From an uncultured Polaribacter sp. (GTDB lineage: Bacteria > Bacteroidota > Bacteroidia > Flavobacteriales > Flavobacteriaceae), in the NCBI GenBank assembly GCA_913050305.1, contig CAJXAS010000018.1, positions 1 through 16,690 on the forward strand: a stretch of 16,690 bases of DNA. The letters run 5' to 3'. Shown one piece after another: positions 5,826 through 14,192 of the stretch; position 1 is the first letter of the stretch; each line of letters starts with the position of its first letter. The notes beneath the pieces were generated by a model, which was not told the origin of the DNA, made no database searches, and was given only the letters and a program-made list of their open reading frames with translations. A program made the translations under genes and the position numbers.

Positions 5826-7841
5826 TTGGCAACTCACAAAAAAAGCATTTTAACGAAATTCTACATAGTAGGTGCTTTTATGACGTTGTTTTTGTTAACT
5901 ATTATTTTAAGAGTTATTAATCTTCAGTACGTTCAAGGAGATGTCTATAGAGAGCTAGCTACAGAACTTACGGTTAGACAAGATACTATTTACGCAAATA
6001 AAGGCAATGTATATGCCGCAGACGGAAACCTACTAGCAACTTCGATGTCTAAATTCAATATTTTCATGGATTTAGTTACGGTAAAGAATACCATTTTTGA
6101 AGAGAATATTGTGAGTTTGTCAAATGAACTTTCAAAAATGCTAGGGAGTTCATCTAGTTATTATCAGAAAAAATTAAGGACTGCAAAAAATAAAAAAAGA
6201 AGGTATTTCTTAATTGCGAGAAATATTGGATACACAGATTATTTAAAAATGAGGAAATTTCCAATTTTTAATTTGGGGGTGTATAAGGGTGGTTTTATTG
6301 CAAAGCACAGAACGGAACGAGCGCACCCAATAGGTAAAATAGCTGAGAGAACGATTGGTTATGATGATTTTAGAGGTGAAGCAGGAATAGAAGGAGCTTT
6401 TGCAGATTATATGCAAGGTGAAAATGGATTAAGATGGGAGCAAAAAATTGCTAAAAATCAGTGGAAGCCAATTACCGACTTTAATGAAAAAGAACCAATA
6501 GATGGGCATGATATTATTACAACGATAGATGTGAATATTCAAGATATTACGCATCATGCACTGTTAAGAAAGTTAGAGTATTTTGAAGCAGATCACGGTT
6601 GTGCGGTGGTTATGGAAACTGCAACTGGAGAAATTAAAGCAATTTCTAATTTAGGTAGAACTAAAAAAGGAAAGTATTACGAAAAGAGAAATTATGCGGT
6701 GTGGGAAAGTCATGAACCTGGCTCTACATTTAAGTTGGCAAGCTTAATGGCTGCTTTAGATGATAAAATGATTGATACCTCTACAGTTGTCGATACAGAA
6801 AAAGGTAAGATTTTTATTCACGGCTCTAAAGTAGAAGATTCTCATAGAGGTGGTTATGGTAAAATTTCTGCTGCAAGAGTTTTTGAAGTTTCCTCTAATG
6901 TTGGCGTTGTGAAGTTAATTAAAAAGCATTACGATCATCAACCAGAAAAATTTATTCAGAAATTAGAAACATACGGATTTACAAAGGCAATTGGATTTCC
7001 TATTAAAGGAGAGGGAAGACCTGTAGTACCGAAGCCATCAGATAAAAGATGGAATAAAATTTCTTTAGAATGGATGTCTTGGGGGTACGGAGTTTCGGTT
7101 ACGCCAATGCAAACCTTAATGTTTTATAATGCTGTTGCAAATAACGGTATAATGGTAAAACCTAGGTTTATTAAAGAGTTAAGAAGGCAAGATAAAACGG
7201 AGAAAATTTTTGAAACAATAGTTGTTAATCCAAAAATTGCTTCTGATGAAACTTTAAGTAAAATTAGAAAAGTATTGGAAAATGTAGTTGTAAAAGGAAC
7301 TGCAAATAATATTTACTCTTCAAATTTTTCTATGGCAGGAAAAACAGGAACTGCTAAAAAATACCTTCCTAAACATAAAGACGAAAATGGTAATACTGTT
7401 GCTGCAGGATATTCTAACAAACACTACGTAGCTTCATTTGCAGGTTTTTTTCCTGCAGAGAGTCCTAAATATTCTTGTATTGTGGTAATTCATGATCCTA
7501 AAAAGGAAAAAGGATATTATGGAGCAACCGTTGCCGGACCTGTTTTTAAAGAAATTGCTCAAAAAATTTATACAACAACTCCCATAGACAATCAATCTGT
7601 AGAAGATAAAGCAAGTTTTGAAGAGATTGAAATACAATACGCAACGTATGATGACACACTGAGTAAAAGCCATACACAAATTCCAAATGTTAAAGGGATG
7701 TCTGGTATGGATGCATTGTCTTTATTAGAGAATATTGGATTAAAAGTTGAAATTTCTGGAGTTGGTAAAGTAAAATATCAATCTTTAAAAAAAGGAGAGA
7801 AATTAGTAAAAGGAAACACAATCACCCTAAAATTATCATAG
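5826..7841 (+). CDS. ftsI: Septal peptidoglycan transpeptidase FtsI (PBP3-type) with one PASTA domain
   Basis: Class B penicillin-binding protein that crosslinks septal peptidoglycan with FtsW. The 671-residue protein has a short basic N-terminus, a membrane anchor at about 12-31, a pedestal domain (about 45-230) and a transpeptidase domain. The active-site triad is visible: STFK with nucleophile S300, SSN at 356-358 and KTG at 506-508. A single PASTA domain fills about 617-671, beginning IPNVKGMSGMDALSLL. This arrangement is usual for Bacteroidota FtsI; E. coli FtsI lacks PASTA. The start is TTG 5826, the only NTG codon between the upstream in-frame stop (5811-5813) and ATG 5880. Starting at 5880 would delete the basic tail and part of the anchor. 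The gap to the ftsL-like stop is 2 bases. Confidence 0.96.
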   Translation: MATHKKSILTKFYIVGAFMTLFLLTIILRVINLQYVQGDVYRELATELTVRQDTIYANKGNVYAADGNLLATSMSKFNIFMDLVTVKNTIFEENIVSLSNELSKMLGSSSSYYQKKLRTAKNKKRRYFLIARNIGYTDYLKMRKFPIFNLGVYKGGFIAKHRTERAHPIGKIAERTIGYDDFRGEAGIEGAFADYMQGENGLRWEQKIAKNQWKPITDFNEKEPIDGHDIITTIDVNIQDITHHALLRKLEYFEADHGCAVVMETATGEIKAISNLGRTKKGKYYEKRNYAVWESHEPGSTFKLASLMAALDDKMIDTSTVVDTEKGKIFIHGSKVEDSHRGGYGKISAARVFEVSSNVGVVKLIKKHYDHQPEKFIQKLETYGFTKAIGFPIKGEGRPVVPKPSDKRWNKISLEWMSWGYGVSVTPMQTLMFYNAVANNGIMVKPRFIKELRRQDKTEKIFETIVVNPKIASDETLSKIRKVLENVVVKGTANNIYSSNFSMAGKTGTAKKYLPKHKDENGNTVAAGYSNKHYVASFAGFFPAESPKYSCIVVIHDPKKEKGYYGATVAGPVFKEIAQKIYTTTPIDNQSVEDKASFEEIEIQYATYDDTLSKSHTQIPNVKGMSGMDALSLLENIGLKVEISGVGKVKYQSLKKGEKLVKGNTITLKLS

Positions 7842-7842
7842 T

Positions 7843-9306
7843 CTGAAAAACTTAAAAGACATACTATATAAGGTTGCAATTACTAAAGTATTTGGTACTA
7901 CAAACGTAGCCGTAAAAAATATTGTTTTCGATTCTAGAAAAATTGAAAATGAAGATATTTTTATTGCTCAAAAAGGAGTTTCTGTTGATGGACATTTATA
8001 CATAAACAAGGCTATAGATTTAGGTGCTACTGTAATTGTTTGTGAAGACTTTCCGGAAACGCAGAAAGATGAAATTACATACGTTCAAGTGGTAGATGCA
8101 AATACTGCTCTGGCAGTTATGGCTTCAAATTTTTACGATAACCCTTCTTCTAAAATACCTTTGATAGGTGTTACAGGTACAAATGGTAAAACTACGATAG
8201 CATCACTCTTATATCAATTATTTAAGAAGGCAGGATATAAAGTAGGGTTGTTATCTACTGTTAAAGTTTTGGTAGATGATGTTGAATTTAAAGCAACCCA
8301 CACAACACCAGATTCTATAAGTATTAATGGGTATCTAGATAAAATGATTGACGCTGGTGTAGATTTCTGCTTTATGGAGGTTAGTTCTCATGGTATTCAT
8401 CAAAAAAGAACAGAAGGATTGGTTTTTACTGGTGGTATTTTTACAAATCTATCGCATGACCATTTAGATTATCATCAAACGTTTGCAGAATATAGAAATG
8501 TAAAAAAAGAATTTTTTGATGGATTGCCAAAATCGGCATTTGCACTAACAAATATCGATGATAAAAATGGCAACTTTATGTTGCAAAATACCCAGGCAAA
8601 AAAGAAAACATACGCTTTAAAAACATTGGCAGATTTTAAGGTGAAGATATTAGAAAAACAACTTTCCGGCACCCTGATTTCTGTGGATGGAACCGAAGTT
8701 TGGACAAAGCTTATAGGTGTTTTTAATATCTATAACCTAACTGCAATTATTGCAACTGCAGAGTTGTTGGGCTTAGAGAAATTAGAAACATTAACAATTA
8801 TTAGCGAATTAGAAAGTGTTAGTGGACGTTTCGAATATGTAATTTCAGAAGATGGAATTACAGCAATTATAGACTATGCGCATACGCCAGATGCATTAAA
8901 AAATGTATTAGAAACAATTAATGATATTAGAACAGGTAACGAAAAGGTAATTACAGTAGTAGGTTGCGGTGGCGATAGAGATCAAACAAAAAGACCAAAA
9001 ATGGCACATATTGCTTCGCAATTAAGTAGTCAGGCAATTTTTACTTCAGACAATCCAAGAACAGAAAATCCGCAAACTATTTTAGATGAAATGGAAGTTG
9101 GTGTTGCCTCAGAAAACTATAGAAAAACATTGACAGTTTTAGATAGAAGACAAGCAATTAAAACGGCTTGTAAACTTTCTGAAGCAGGGGATATTATACT
9201 TATTGCAGGAAAAGGACACGAAAATTATCAAGAAATTAATGGATTACGTTCTTTTTTTGATGATTTAGTAGAAGTGAAAAATTGTTTTAACCAGTTAAAA
9301 AATTAG
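7843..9306 (+). CDS. murE: UDP-MurNAc-L-Ala-D-Glu:meso-diaminopimelate ligase MurE, apparent CTG start
   Basis: Cytoplasmic ATP-dependent ligase that adds the third residue of the peptidoglycan stem. From CTG 7843 the protein has 487 residues, the normal length. The N-terminal UDP-binding domain is intact: KNLKDILYKVAI at 2-13, FDSRKIE at 29-35, QKGVSVDGH at 43-51. Then come the P-loop GTNGKTT at 112-118, SHDHLDYH, IDYAHTPDAL, GCGGDRD and DNPR at 403-406, the signature of meso-diaminopimelate rather than lysine use. The first conventional start in frame is GTG 8089, which would remove 82 conserved residues including most of this domain. Upstream the frame is closed by TAA at 7828-7830, and CTG 7843 is the only NTG codon between that stop and 8089. 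It lies one base after the ftsI stop, favouring coupled re-initiation. A base error turning ATG into CTG is the main alternative. Confidence 0.92.
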   Translation: MKNLKDILYKVAITKVFGTTNVAVKNIVFDSRKIENEDIFIAQKGVSVDGHLYINKAIDLGATVIVCEDFPETQKDEITYVQVVDANTALAVMASNFYDNPSSKIPLIGVTGTNGKTTIASLLYQLFKKAGYKVGLLSTVKVLVDDVEFKATHTTPDSISINGYLDKMIDAGVDFCFMEVSSHGIHQKRTEGLVFTGGIFTNLSHDHLDYHQTFAEYRNVKKEFFDGLPKSAFALTNIDDKNGNFMLQNTQAKKKTYALKTLADFKVKILEKQLSGTLISVDGTEVWTKLIGVFNIYNLTAIIATAELLGLEKLETLTIISELESVSGRFEYVISEDGITAIIDYAHTPDALKNVLETINDIRTGNEKVITVVGCGGDRDQTKRPKMAHIASQLSSQAIFTSDNPRTENPQTILDEMEVGVASENYRKTLTVLDRRQAIKTACKLSEAGDIILIAGKGHENYQEINGLRSFFDDLVEVKNCFNQLKN

Positions 9307-9311
9307 TAAGA

Positions 9312-10538
9312 ATGCTGTATTATTTATTCGAATATTTAGAAAATCAGTTTAGTTTCCCTGGAGCTAGTGTGTTTCAATTTATCACATTTAGAGCTGCAGC
9401 GGCTTTTATTTTATCATTGTTAATTTCTGCAATCTATGGTAAGAGAATTATTCAGTTTTTACAAAAGCTACAAGTTGGTGAAACTATTAGAGATTTAGGT
9501 TTAGAGGGTCAGGTTCAGAAATCTGGTACGCCAACAATGGGTGGAATTATCATTATTCTAGCAACTTTAATACCCGTTTTTTTATTAGCAAAACTAAATA
9601 ATATTTATGTAATTATTCTAGTAATTACTACCATTTGGATGGGTCTTATAGGTTTTTTAGATGATTATATTAAGGTATTTAAAAAGGATAAAGCTGGTCT
9701 GCAAGGTAAATTTAAAATTCTTGGACAAGTTGGTTTAGGTATTATTGTAGGATCTATGTTATATTTTCATGAAGATGTAACCATTAAAGAGCAATTGCCA
9801 GTTGCAGAACAAATTTTACAAGATAACGGTAGAACAACCGTTTTTGGAGTTGCTCATAAATCAACCAAAACTACCGTACCATTTTTAAAAGATAACGAAC
9901 TAGATTATACAAAAGCCTTGAGTTTCCTTGGTGAAGGTTACGAAAAATATGGTTGGATTGTATTCATCTTTATTGTTGTTTTTATTGTTACTGGAATTTC
10001 TAACGGCGCAAACTTAACTGATGGGATTGATGGATTGGCCGCAGGCTCATCTGCTATTATTGTCATTACACTAGCTGTCTTTGCATGGGTTTCCGGAAAT
10101 ATCATTTTTGCAGATTATTTAGATGTTATGTACATTCCTAATTCAGGAGAAATGACCGTTTTTATCCTTGCTTTTGCAGGAGCATTAATCGGTTTCCTTT
10201 GGTATAATACTTATCCTGCCCAGGTTTTTATGGGTGATACAGGAAGTTTAACAATTGGTGGGATTATAGCGGTAATTGCTATTGCTATTAGAAAAGAATT
10301 ATTGTTACCAATTTTAGCAGGAATTTTTGTAGTAGAAAATATGTCTGTAATTATTCAAGTTTTCTGGTTTAAGCTCACTAAAAAGAAGTTTGGTATAGGA
10401 AGGAGAGTTTTTAGAATGGCTCCTTTGCATCATCATTATCAAAAATTAAGTTACCACGAAAGTAAAATTGTAGTCCGTTTTTGGATTATTGGAATTCTTT
10501 TAGCGGTATTAACAATTGTGACTTTAAAATTAAGATAA
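9312..10538 (+). CDS. mraY: Phospho-N-acetylmuramoyl-pentapeptide transferase MraY
   Basis: Integral membrane enzyme that transfers phospho-MurNAc-pentapeptide from UDP to undecaprenyl phosphate, making lipid I. The 408-residue product has the family signatures PTMGG (74-78), FLDDYIKV with the paired aspartates (115-122), NLTDGIDGLA (234-243), MGDTGSL (307-313) and the HHH motif PLHHHYQ (371-377), among about ten hydrophobic segments. It is about 50 residues longer than E. coli MraY; the extra length lies mostly at about 151-210, a polar stretch between membrane segments, as I recall for Bacteroidota MraY. ATG is 5 bases after the murE stop and murD starts 1 base after its own stop. Confidence 0.97.
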   Translation: MLYYLFEYLENQFSFPGASVFQFITFRAAAAFILSLLISAIYGKRIIQFLQKLQVGETIRDLGLEGQVQKSGTPTMGGIIIILATLIPVFLLAKLNNIYVIILVITTIWMGLIGFLDDYIKVFKKDKAGLQGKFKILGQVGLGIIVGSMLYFHEDVTIKEQLPVAEQILQDNGRTTVFGVAHKSTKTTVPFLKDNELDYTKALSFLGEGYEKYGWIVFIFIVVFIVTGISNGANLTDGIDGLAAGSSAIIVITLAVFAWVSGNIIFADYLDVMYIPNSGEMTVFILAFAGALIGFLWYNTYPAQVFMGDTGSLTIGGIIAVIAIAIRKELLLPILAGIFVVENMSVIIQVFWFKLTKKKFGIGRRVFRMAPLHHHYQKLSYHESKIVVRFWIIGILLAVLTIVTLKLR

Positions 10539-10539
10539 C

Positions 10540-11874
10540 GTGAAAAGGTTGGCAATACTTGGCGGAGGAGAAAGTGGTGTTGGTGCAGCTATTTTAGGCA
10601 AGCAAAAAGGATTCAAAGTCTTTGTCTCTGATAAAGGTGAGATTTCTAAAAAGTACATAGAAGTTCTTTTAAATAATGCAATTGAATTCGAAGAAAAACA
10701 GCATACAGAAAGTAAAATTTTAAATGCTGATATAGTTGTTAAAAGTCCTGGGATTGCAGATACAGTTCCTTTAGTTATAAAATTAAAAGATAAGTGCATA
10801 CAAGTAATCTCTGAGATTGAATTTGCATCGAAATATACGGATGCAACTATTGTTGGAATTACGGGTTCAAATGGAAAAACCACGACTACATTATTATTGC
10901 ACCATATTTTAAAAGGTGCAGGTTTAAATGTGGGTGTTGCAGGTAATATTGGTGACAGTTTTGCACAACAAGTTGCGAACGAAAAGTATGACAATTATGT
11001 ATTAGAACTGAGTAGTTTTCAGTTAGATGGTGTAAAAGGTTTTAATAGCCATATTGCTATTCTAACAAATATAACACCAGATCATTTAGATAGATATGAA
11101 TATGATTTTGAAAAATATATAGCCTCTAAATTTAGGGTCACAGAAAATCAGAAAGAAACTGATTATTTAATTTATGACGCAGATGATGAAGCCATTAGTA
11201 ATTGGTTAAAAAAGAATAATACAAGAGCAAAATTAGTACCGTTCTCATTACAAAAAGAATTAGAATACGGCGCTTTTTTAAAAAACAATATAATAACAAT
11301 CAACATAAATAAAGATACCCTCACTATGCCAATATCTACTTTAACAGTAAAAGGAAAACATAACGTAAAGAATGCAATGGCTGCAACAATGGCTGCACAA
11401 CTACTCAGAGTTAGAAAAGAGTCTATAAAAGAGAGTTTGTCAAGTTTTGAAGGAGCAGAACATCGTTTAGAAAATGTAGCAAAGATATATGGTGTTGAGT
11501 ATATTAATGATTCTAAAGCTACTAATGTAAACGCAACTTTCTATGCTTTAGAATGCATGGATAAACAAACTGTTTGGATTGTGGGTGGTGTTGATAAAGG
11601 AAATGATTACAATGACTTGTTACCCTTAGTTAGAGAAAAGGTAAAAGCAATTGTTTGTTTAGGTTTAGATAACGATAAAATAAAAAATATATTTGGCAAC
11701 GTAGTTGATATCGTGGTAGAAACTGCAGGTGCTGAAGAGGCGGTTAAAGTTGCGCGTAAGTTATCAGAAAAAGGAGATGCGGTTTTATTATCTCCAGCTT
11801 GTGCAAGTTTCGATTTGTTTGAAAATTATGAGGATAGAGGTCGCCAATTTAAAACAGCAGTCAGAAGTCTGTAA
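10540..11874 (+). CDS. murD: UDP-MurNAc-L-alanine:D-glutamate ligase MurD
   Basis: Cytoplasmic Mur ligase that adds D-glutamate to UDP-MurNAc-L-alanine. The 444-residue product has the N-terminal Rossmann-like nucleotide fold (LAILGGGESGVGAA, 4-17), the ATP-binding loop GITGSNGKTT at 106-115, the LELSSFQLD motif at 155-163, NITPDHLDRY at 177-186, EHRLENV at 307-313 and NDSKATN at 323-329 in the C-terminal domain. Length is typical. The start is GTG 10540, immediately followed by the expected N-terminal strand; it lies one base after the mraY stop. A 49-base gap separates it from ftsW. Confidence 0.97.
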   Translation: MKRLAILGGGESGVGAAILGKQKGFKVFVSDKGEISKKYIEVLLNNAIEFEEKQHTESKILNADIVVKSPGIADTVPLVIKLKDKCIQVISEIEFASKYTDATIVGITGSNGKTTTTLLLHHILKGAGLNVGVAGNIGDSFAQQVANEKYDNYVLELSSFQLDGVKGFNSHIAILTNITPDHLDRYEYDFEKYIASKFRVTENQKETDYLIYDADDEAISNWLKKNNTRAKLVPFSLQKELEYGAFLKNNIITININKDTLTMPISTLTVKGKHNVKNAMAATMAAQLLRVRKESIKESLSSFEGAEHRLENVAKIYGVEYINDSKATNVNATFYALECMDKQTVWIVGGVDKGNDYNDLLPLVREKVKAIVCLGLDNDKIKNIFGNVVDIVVETAGAEEAVKVARKLSEKGDAVLLSPACASFDLFENYEDRGRQFKTAVRSL

Positions 11875-11923
11875 AATATTTATTGCTTTAAACCATTTAA
11901 AATAAAAAGATATTTATCTAGAA

Positions 11924-13114
11924 ATGAAAACCATTTTTAAACATATAGAAGGAGATAAAACCATTTGGGCAATTGTTGCTATTTTGGCTATATTTTCATT
12001 TATGCCTGTGTACAGTGCAAGTACAAACTTGGTATATGTTGTAGGTTCTGGTTCTACATTTGGTCATTTAGTTAAGCACATGGTTTTATTAATTATGGGT
12101 TTTGCTATTATTTATGGTGTACATAAAATACCGTATCGTTATTTCTCTGGAGGCTCTGTTTTAATGCTTCCAATTGTTATTGTTTTACTAGTTTTTACGC
12201 TTGCACAAGGAACTACTATTGGAGGCGCAAATGCAAGCAGGTGGATTCGTATTCCCTTTGTTGGCGTTGGTTTTCAAACATCTACTCTGGCTGGTTTGGT
12301 TTTAATGGTCTTTGTTGCGAGATATTTAGCTAGAAATAAAGAAAAAGAAATTATTTTTAAAGAAAGTTTGTTGCAATTGTGGTTGCCAGTTAGTCTAGTT
12401 TTAATCTTAATTTTACCTGCAAACTTTTCTACAACAGCTATTATTTTTGCAATGATTTTGGTTATTGTTTTTATTGGTGGTTATCCTTTAAAATATATCA
12501 GTTTTATTTTAGGTGCAGGAATTTTAGCACTTACTTTTTTTATATTAATTGTAAAAGCCTTTCCAGATGCAATGCCAAATAGAGTGCAAACATGGCAAAA
12601 TAGAATAGAAAGTTTTTCTAATGAAGGGGGTAAAGAAGCATATCAAGTAGAAAAAGCAAAAATAGCAATTGCAACGGGTGGTCCGTTAGGAGTTGGTCCA
12701 GGTAAAAGTGTTCAAAAGAATTTTTTACCACAATCGTCATCAGATTTTATTTATGCAATTATTGTTGAAGAATATGGCCTTTTTGGTGGAGTTATGCTTG
12801 TACTTGTATATTTCTTATTACTTTTTAGAATATTTGTTGTCTTAAAGAAAACAGTCACTATTTTTGGCACATTATTAGTCATTGGTGTTGGTGTACCGAT
12901 TATTTTTCAGGCAACCATAAACATGGCAGTTGCTACCAATTTATTTCCTGTAACAGGTCAAACGCTGCCTTTAATTAGTAGTGGAGGTACTTCTATCTGG
13001 ATGACCTGTTTTGCATTGGGCATGATTTTAAGTGTAAGTGCATCTAAACAAGAAACAGAAGAAGATATTTTAGATGATAATCCTTTAGACATACTGCATG
13101 AAACAATCGATTAA
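11924..13114 (+). CDS. ftsW: Septal peptidoglycan polymerase FtsW (SEDS family)
   Basis: Multi-spanning SEDS glycosyltransferase that polymerises lipid II at the division site with FtsI. The 396-residue protein is mostly hydrophobic, with about ten membrane segments. Visible SEDS features: GGANASRWIRI at 100-110, GPLGVGPGKS at 233-242, the extracellular-loop motif SSSDFIYAIIVEEYG at 251-265 in which D254 matches the catalytic aspartate of FtsW/RodA, and TGQTLPLISSGGTS at 344-357. FtsW rather than RodA is chosen from the dcw context and the ISSGGTS region. The short acidic C-terminal tail ends in an overlap of 17 bases with murG. It is the only gene in the cluster preceded by a real intergenic gap. 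Confidence 0.95.
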   Translation: MKTIFKHIEGDKTIWAIVAILAIFSFMPVYSASTNLVYVVGSGSTFGHLVKHMVLLIMGFAIIYGVHKIPYRYFSGGSVLMLPIVIVLLVFTLAQGTTIGGANASRWIRIPFVGVGFQTSTLAGLVLMVFVARYLARNKEKEIIFKESLLQLWLPVSLVLILILPANFSTTAIIFAMILVIVFIGGYPLKYISFILGAGILALTFFILIVKAFPDAMPNRVQTWQNRIESFSNEGGKEAYQVEKAKIAIATGGPLGVGPGKSVQKNFLPQSSSDFIYAIIVEEYGLFGGVMLVLVYFLLLFRIFVVLKKTVTIFGTLLVIGVGVPIIFQATINMAVATNLFPVTGQTLPLISSGGTSIWMTCFALGMILSVSASKQETEEDILDDNPLDILHETID

Positions 13115-14192
13115 CATATTAATTTCTGGAGGTGGAACTGGCGGGCATATTTATCCAGCAATTGCAATTGCAAATGAGATAAAAGTACGGTACCCGAATG
13201 CTAACTTTCTATTTGTTGGGGCAAAAGATAAGATGGAAATGGAAAAAGTGCCACAAGCAGGCTACGAAATTAAAGGATTATGGATTTCTGGAATTCAAAG
13301 AAAATTGACCTTAGATAATATATCATTTCCTTTTAAACTGATACACAGTTTATATAATGCATTAAAAATTATTAATAAATTTAAACCAGATATTGCTATT
13401 GGTACTGGTGGTTTTGCAAGCGGACCAACCCTAATAGTGGCAGCGAGAAAAGGAGTGCCAACGGTAATACAAGAACAAAATTCATACCCAGGAATAACAA
13501 ATAAATTATTAAGCAAGAAAGCAAAAAATATTTGTGTTGCTTATGATCATTTAGAGCGTTTTTTTCCTTTAGATAAAATTATAAAAACAGGGAATCCTGT
13601 TCGCCAAGACTTACTTTGCATTCGTTCAAAAAAGGAAGATGGAAAAACCTTTTTTAAACTAGAAAAAACCAAGAAAACTATTTTAATTTTAGGAGGAAGT
13701 TTAGGTGCAAGAAAAATAAATCAACTTGTAGAAAGTAATTTAGATTTTTTTAAAAGTCAAAAAGTTCAGGTTATTTGGCAATGTGGTAAGTTCTACTTTG
13801 AGGAGTATCAAAAGTACAATACATTATTAGATATACAAGTGCATCAATTTATAAATAGAATGGATTTTGCATATGCTGCAGCAGATATAATTATATCTAG
13901 AGCGGGTGCAAGTTCTGTATCTGAATTGTGTATTGTTGGCAAACCGGTAGTTTTTATTCCTTCGCCAAACGTGGCCGAAGATCATCAAACAAAAAACGCA
14001 AAATCTATTGTAGATAATCATGCCGCTTTAATGATTAAAGAAACTGATTTAGAGACATTTCCGGTAGTTTTTGAATCGTTATTAAAAGACACAGGTAAAC
14101 AAGAAAGCTTATCAGAAAACATAAAAGAATTAGCACTTCCTAGTGCAACAAAAGATATTGTTGATACTATTGAAAAATTATTTAAAAAGTGA
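13098..14192 (+). CDS. murG: Lipid II synthase MurG (UDP-GlcNAc transferase)
   Basis: GT-B-fold glycosyltransferase at the inner face of the membrane that adds GlcNAc to lipid I to make lipid II. The 364-residue product has the N-terminal glycine-rich loop GGGTGGH at 11-17, the second loop GTGGFASGP at 102-110, QEQNSYPG at 125-132, the linker TGNPVR at 164-169, the third loop GGSLGARKIN at 199-208, and the UDP-GlcNAc site SRAGASSVSE (267-276) with PNVAEDHQ (290-297). Length is normal. Its ATG lies inside the end of ftsW (17-base overlap) and its stop overlaps the murC start (GTGA), indicating coupled translation. Confidence 0.97.
   Translation: MKQSINILISGGGTGGHIYPAIAIANEIKVRYPNANFLFVGAKDKMEMEKVPQAGYEIKGLWISGIQRKLTLDNISFPFKLIHSLYNALKIINKFKPDIAIGTGGFASGPTLIVAARKGVPTVIQEQNSYPGITNKLLSKKAKNICVAYDHLERFFPLDKIIKTGNPVRQDLLCIRSKKEDGKTFFKLEKTKKTILILGGSLGARKINQLVESNLDFFKSQKVQVIWQCGKFYFEEYQKYNTLLDIQVHQFINRMDFAYAAADIIISRAGASSVSELCIVGKPVVFIPSPNVAEDHQTKNAKSIVDNHAALMIKETDLETFPVVFESLLKDTGKQESLSENIKELALPSATKDIVDTIEKLFKK

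Noticed and set aside
7826..7845. An FtsI-MurE fusion through programmed frameshifting
   Set aside because: The frames overlap only about 11 bases, no clear slippery heptamer is present, and both proteins have normal length as separate products.
8089..9306. murE beginning at GTG 8089
   Set aside because: It removes 82 residues of well-conserved N-terminal domain that continue in frame up to CTG 7843.
10530..10994. A 154-codon open frame on the minus strand across murD
   Set aside because: It lies wholly opposite strongly conserved murD coding sequence, has no family resemblance and low-complexity composition, so it is a by-product of codon use.
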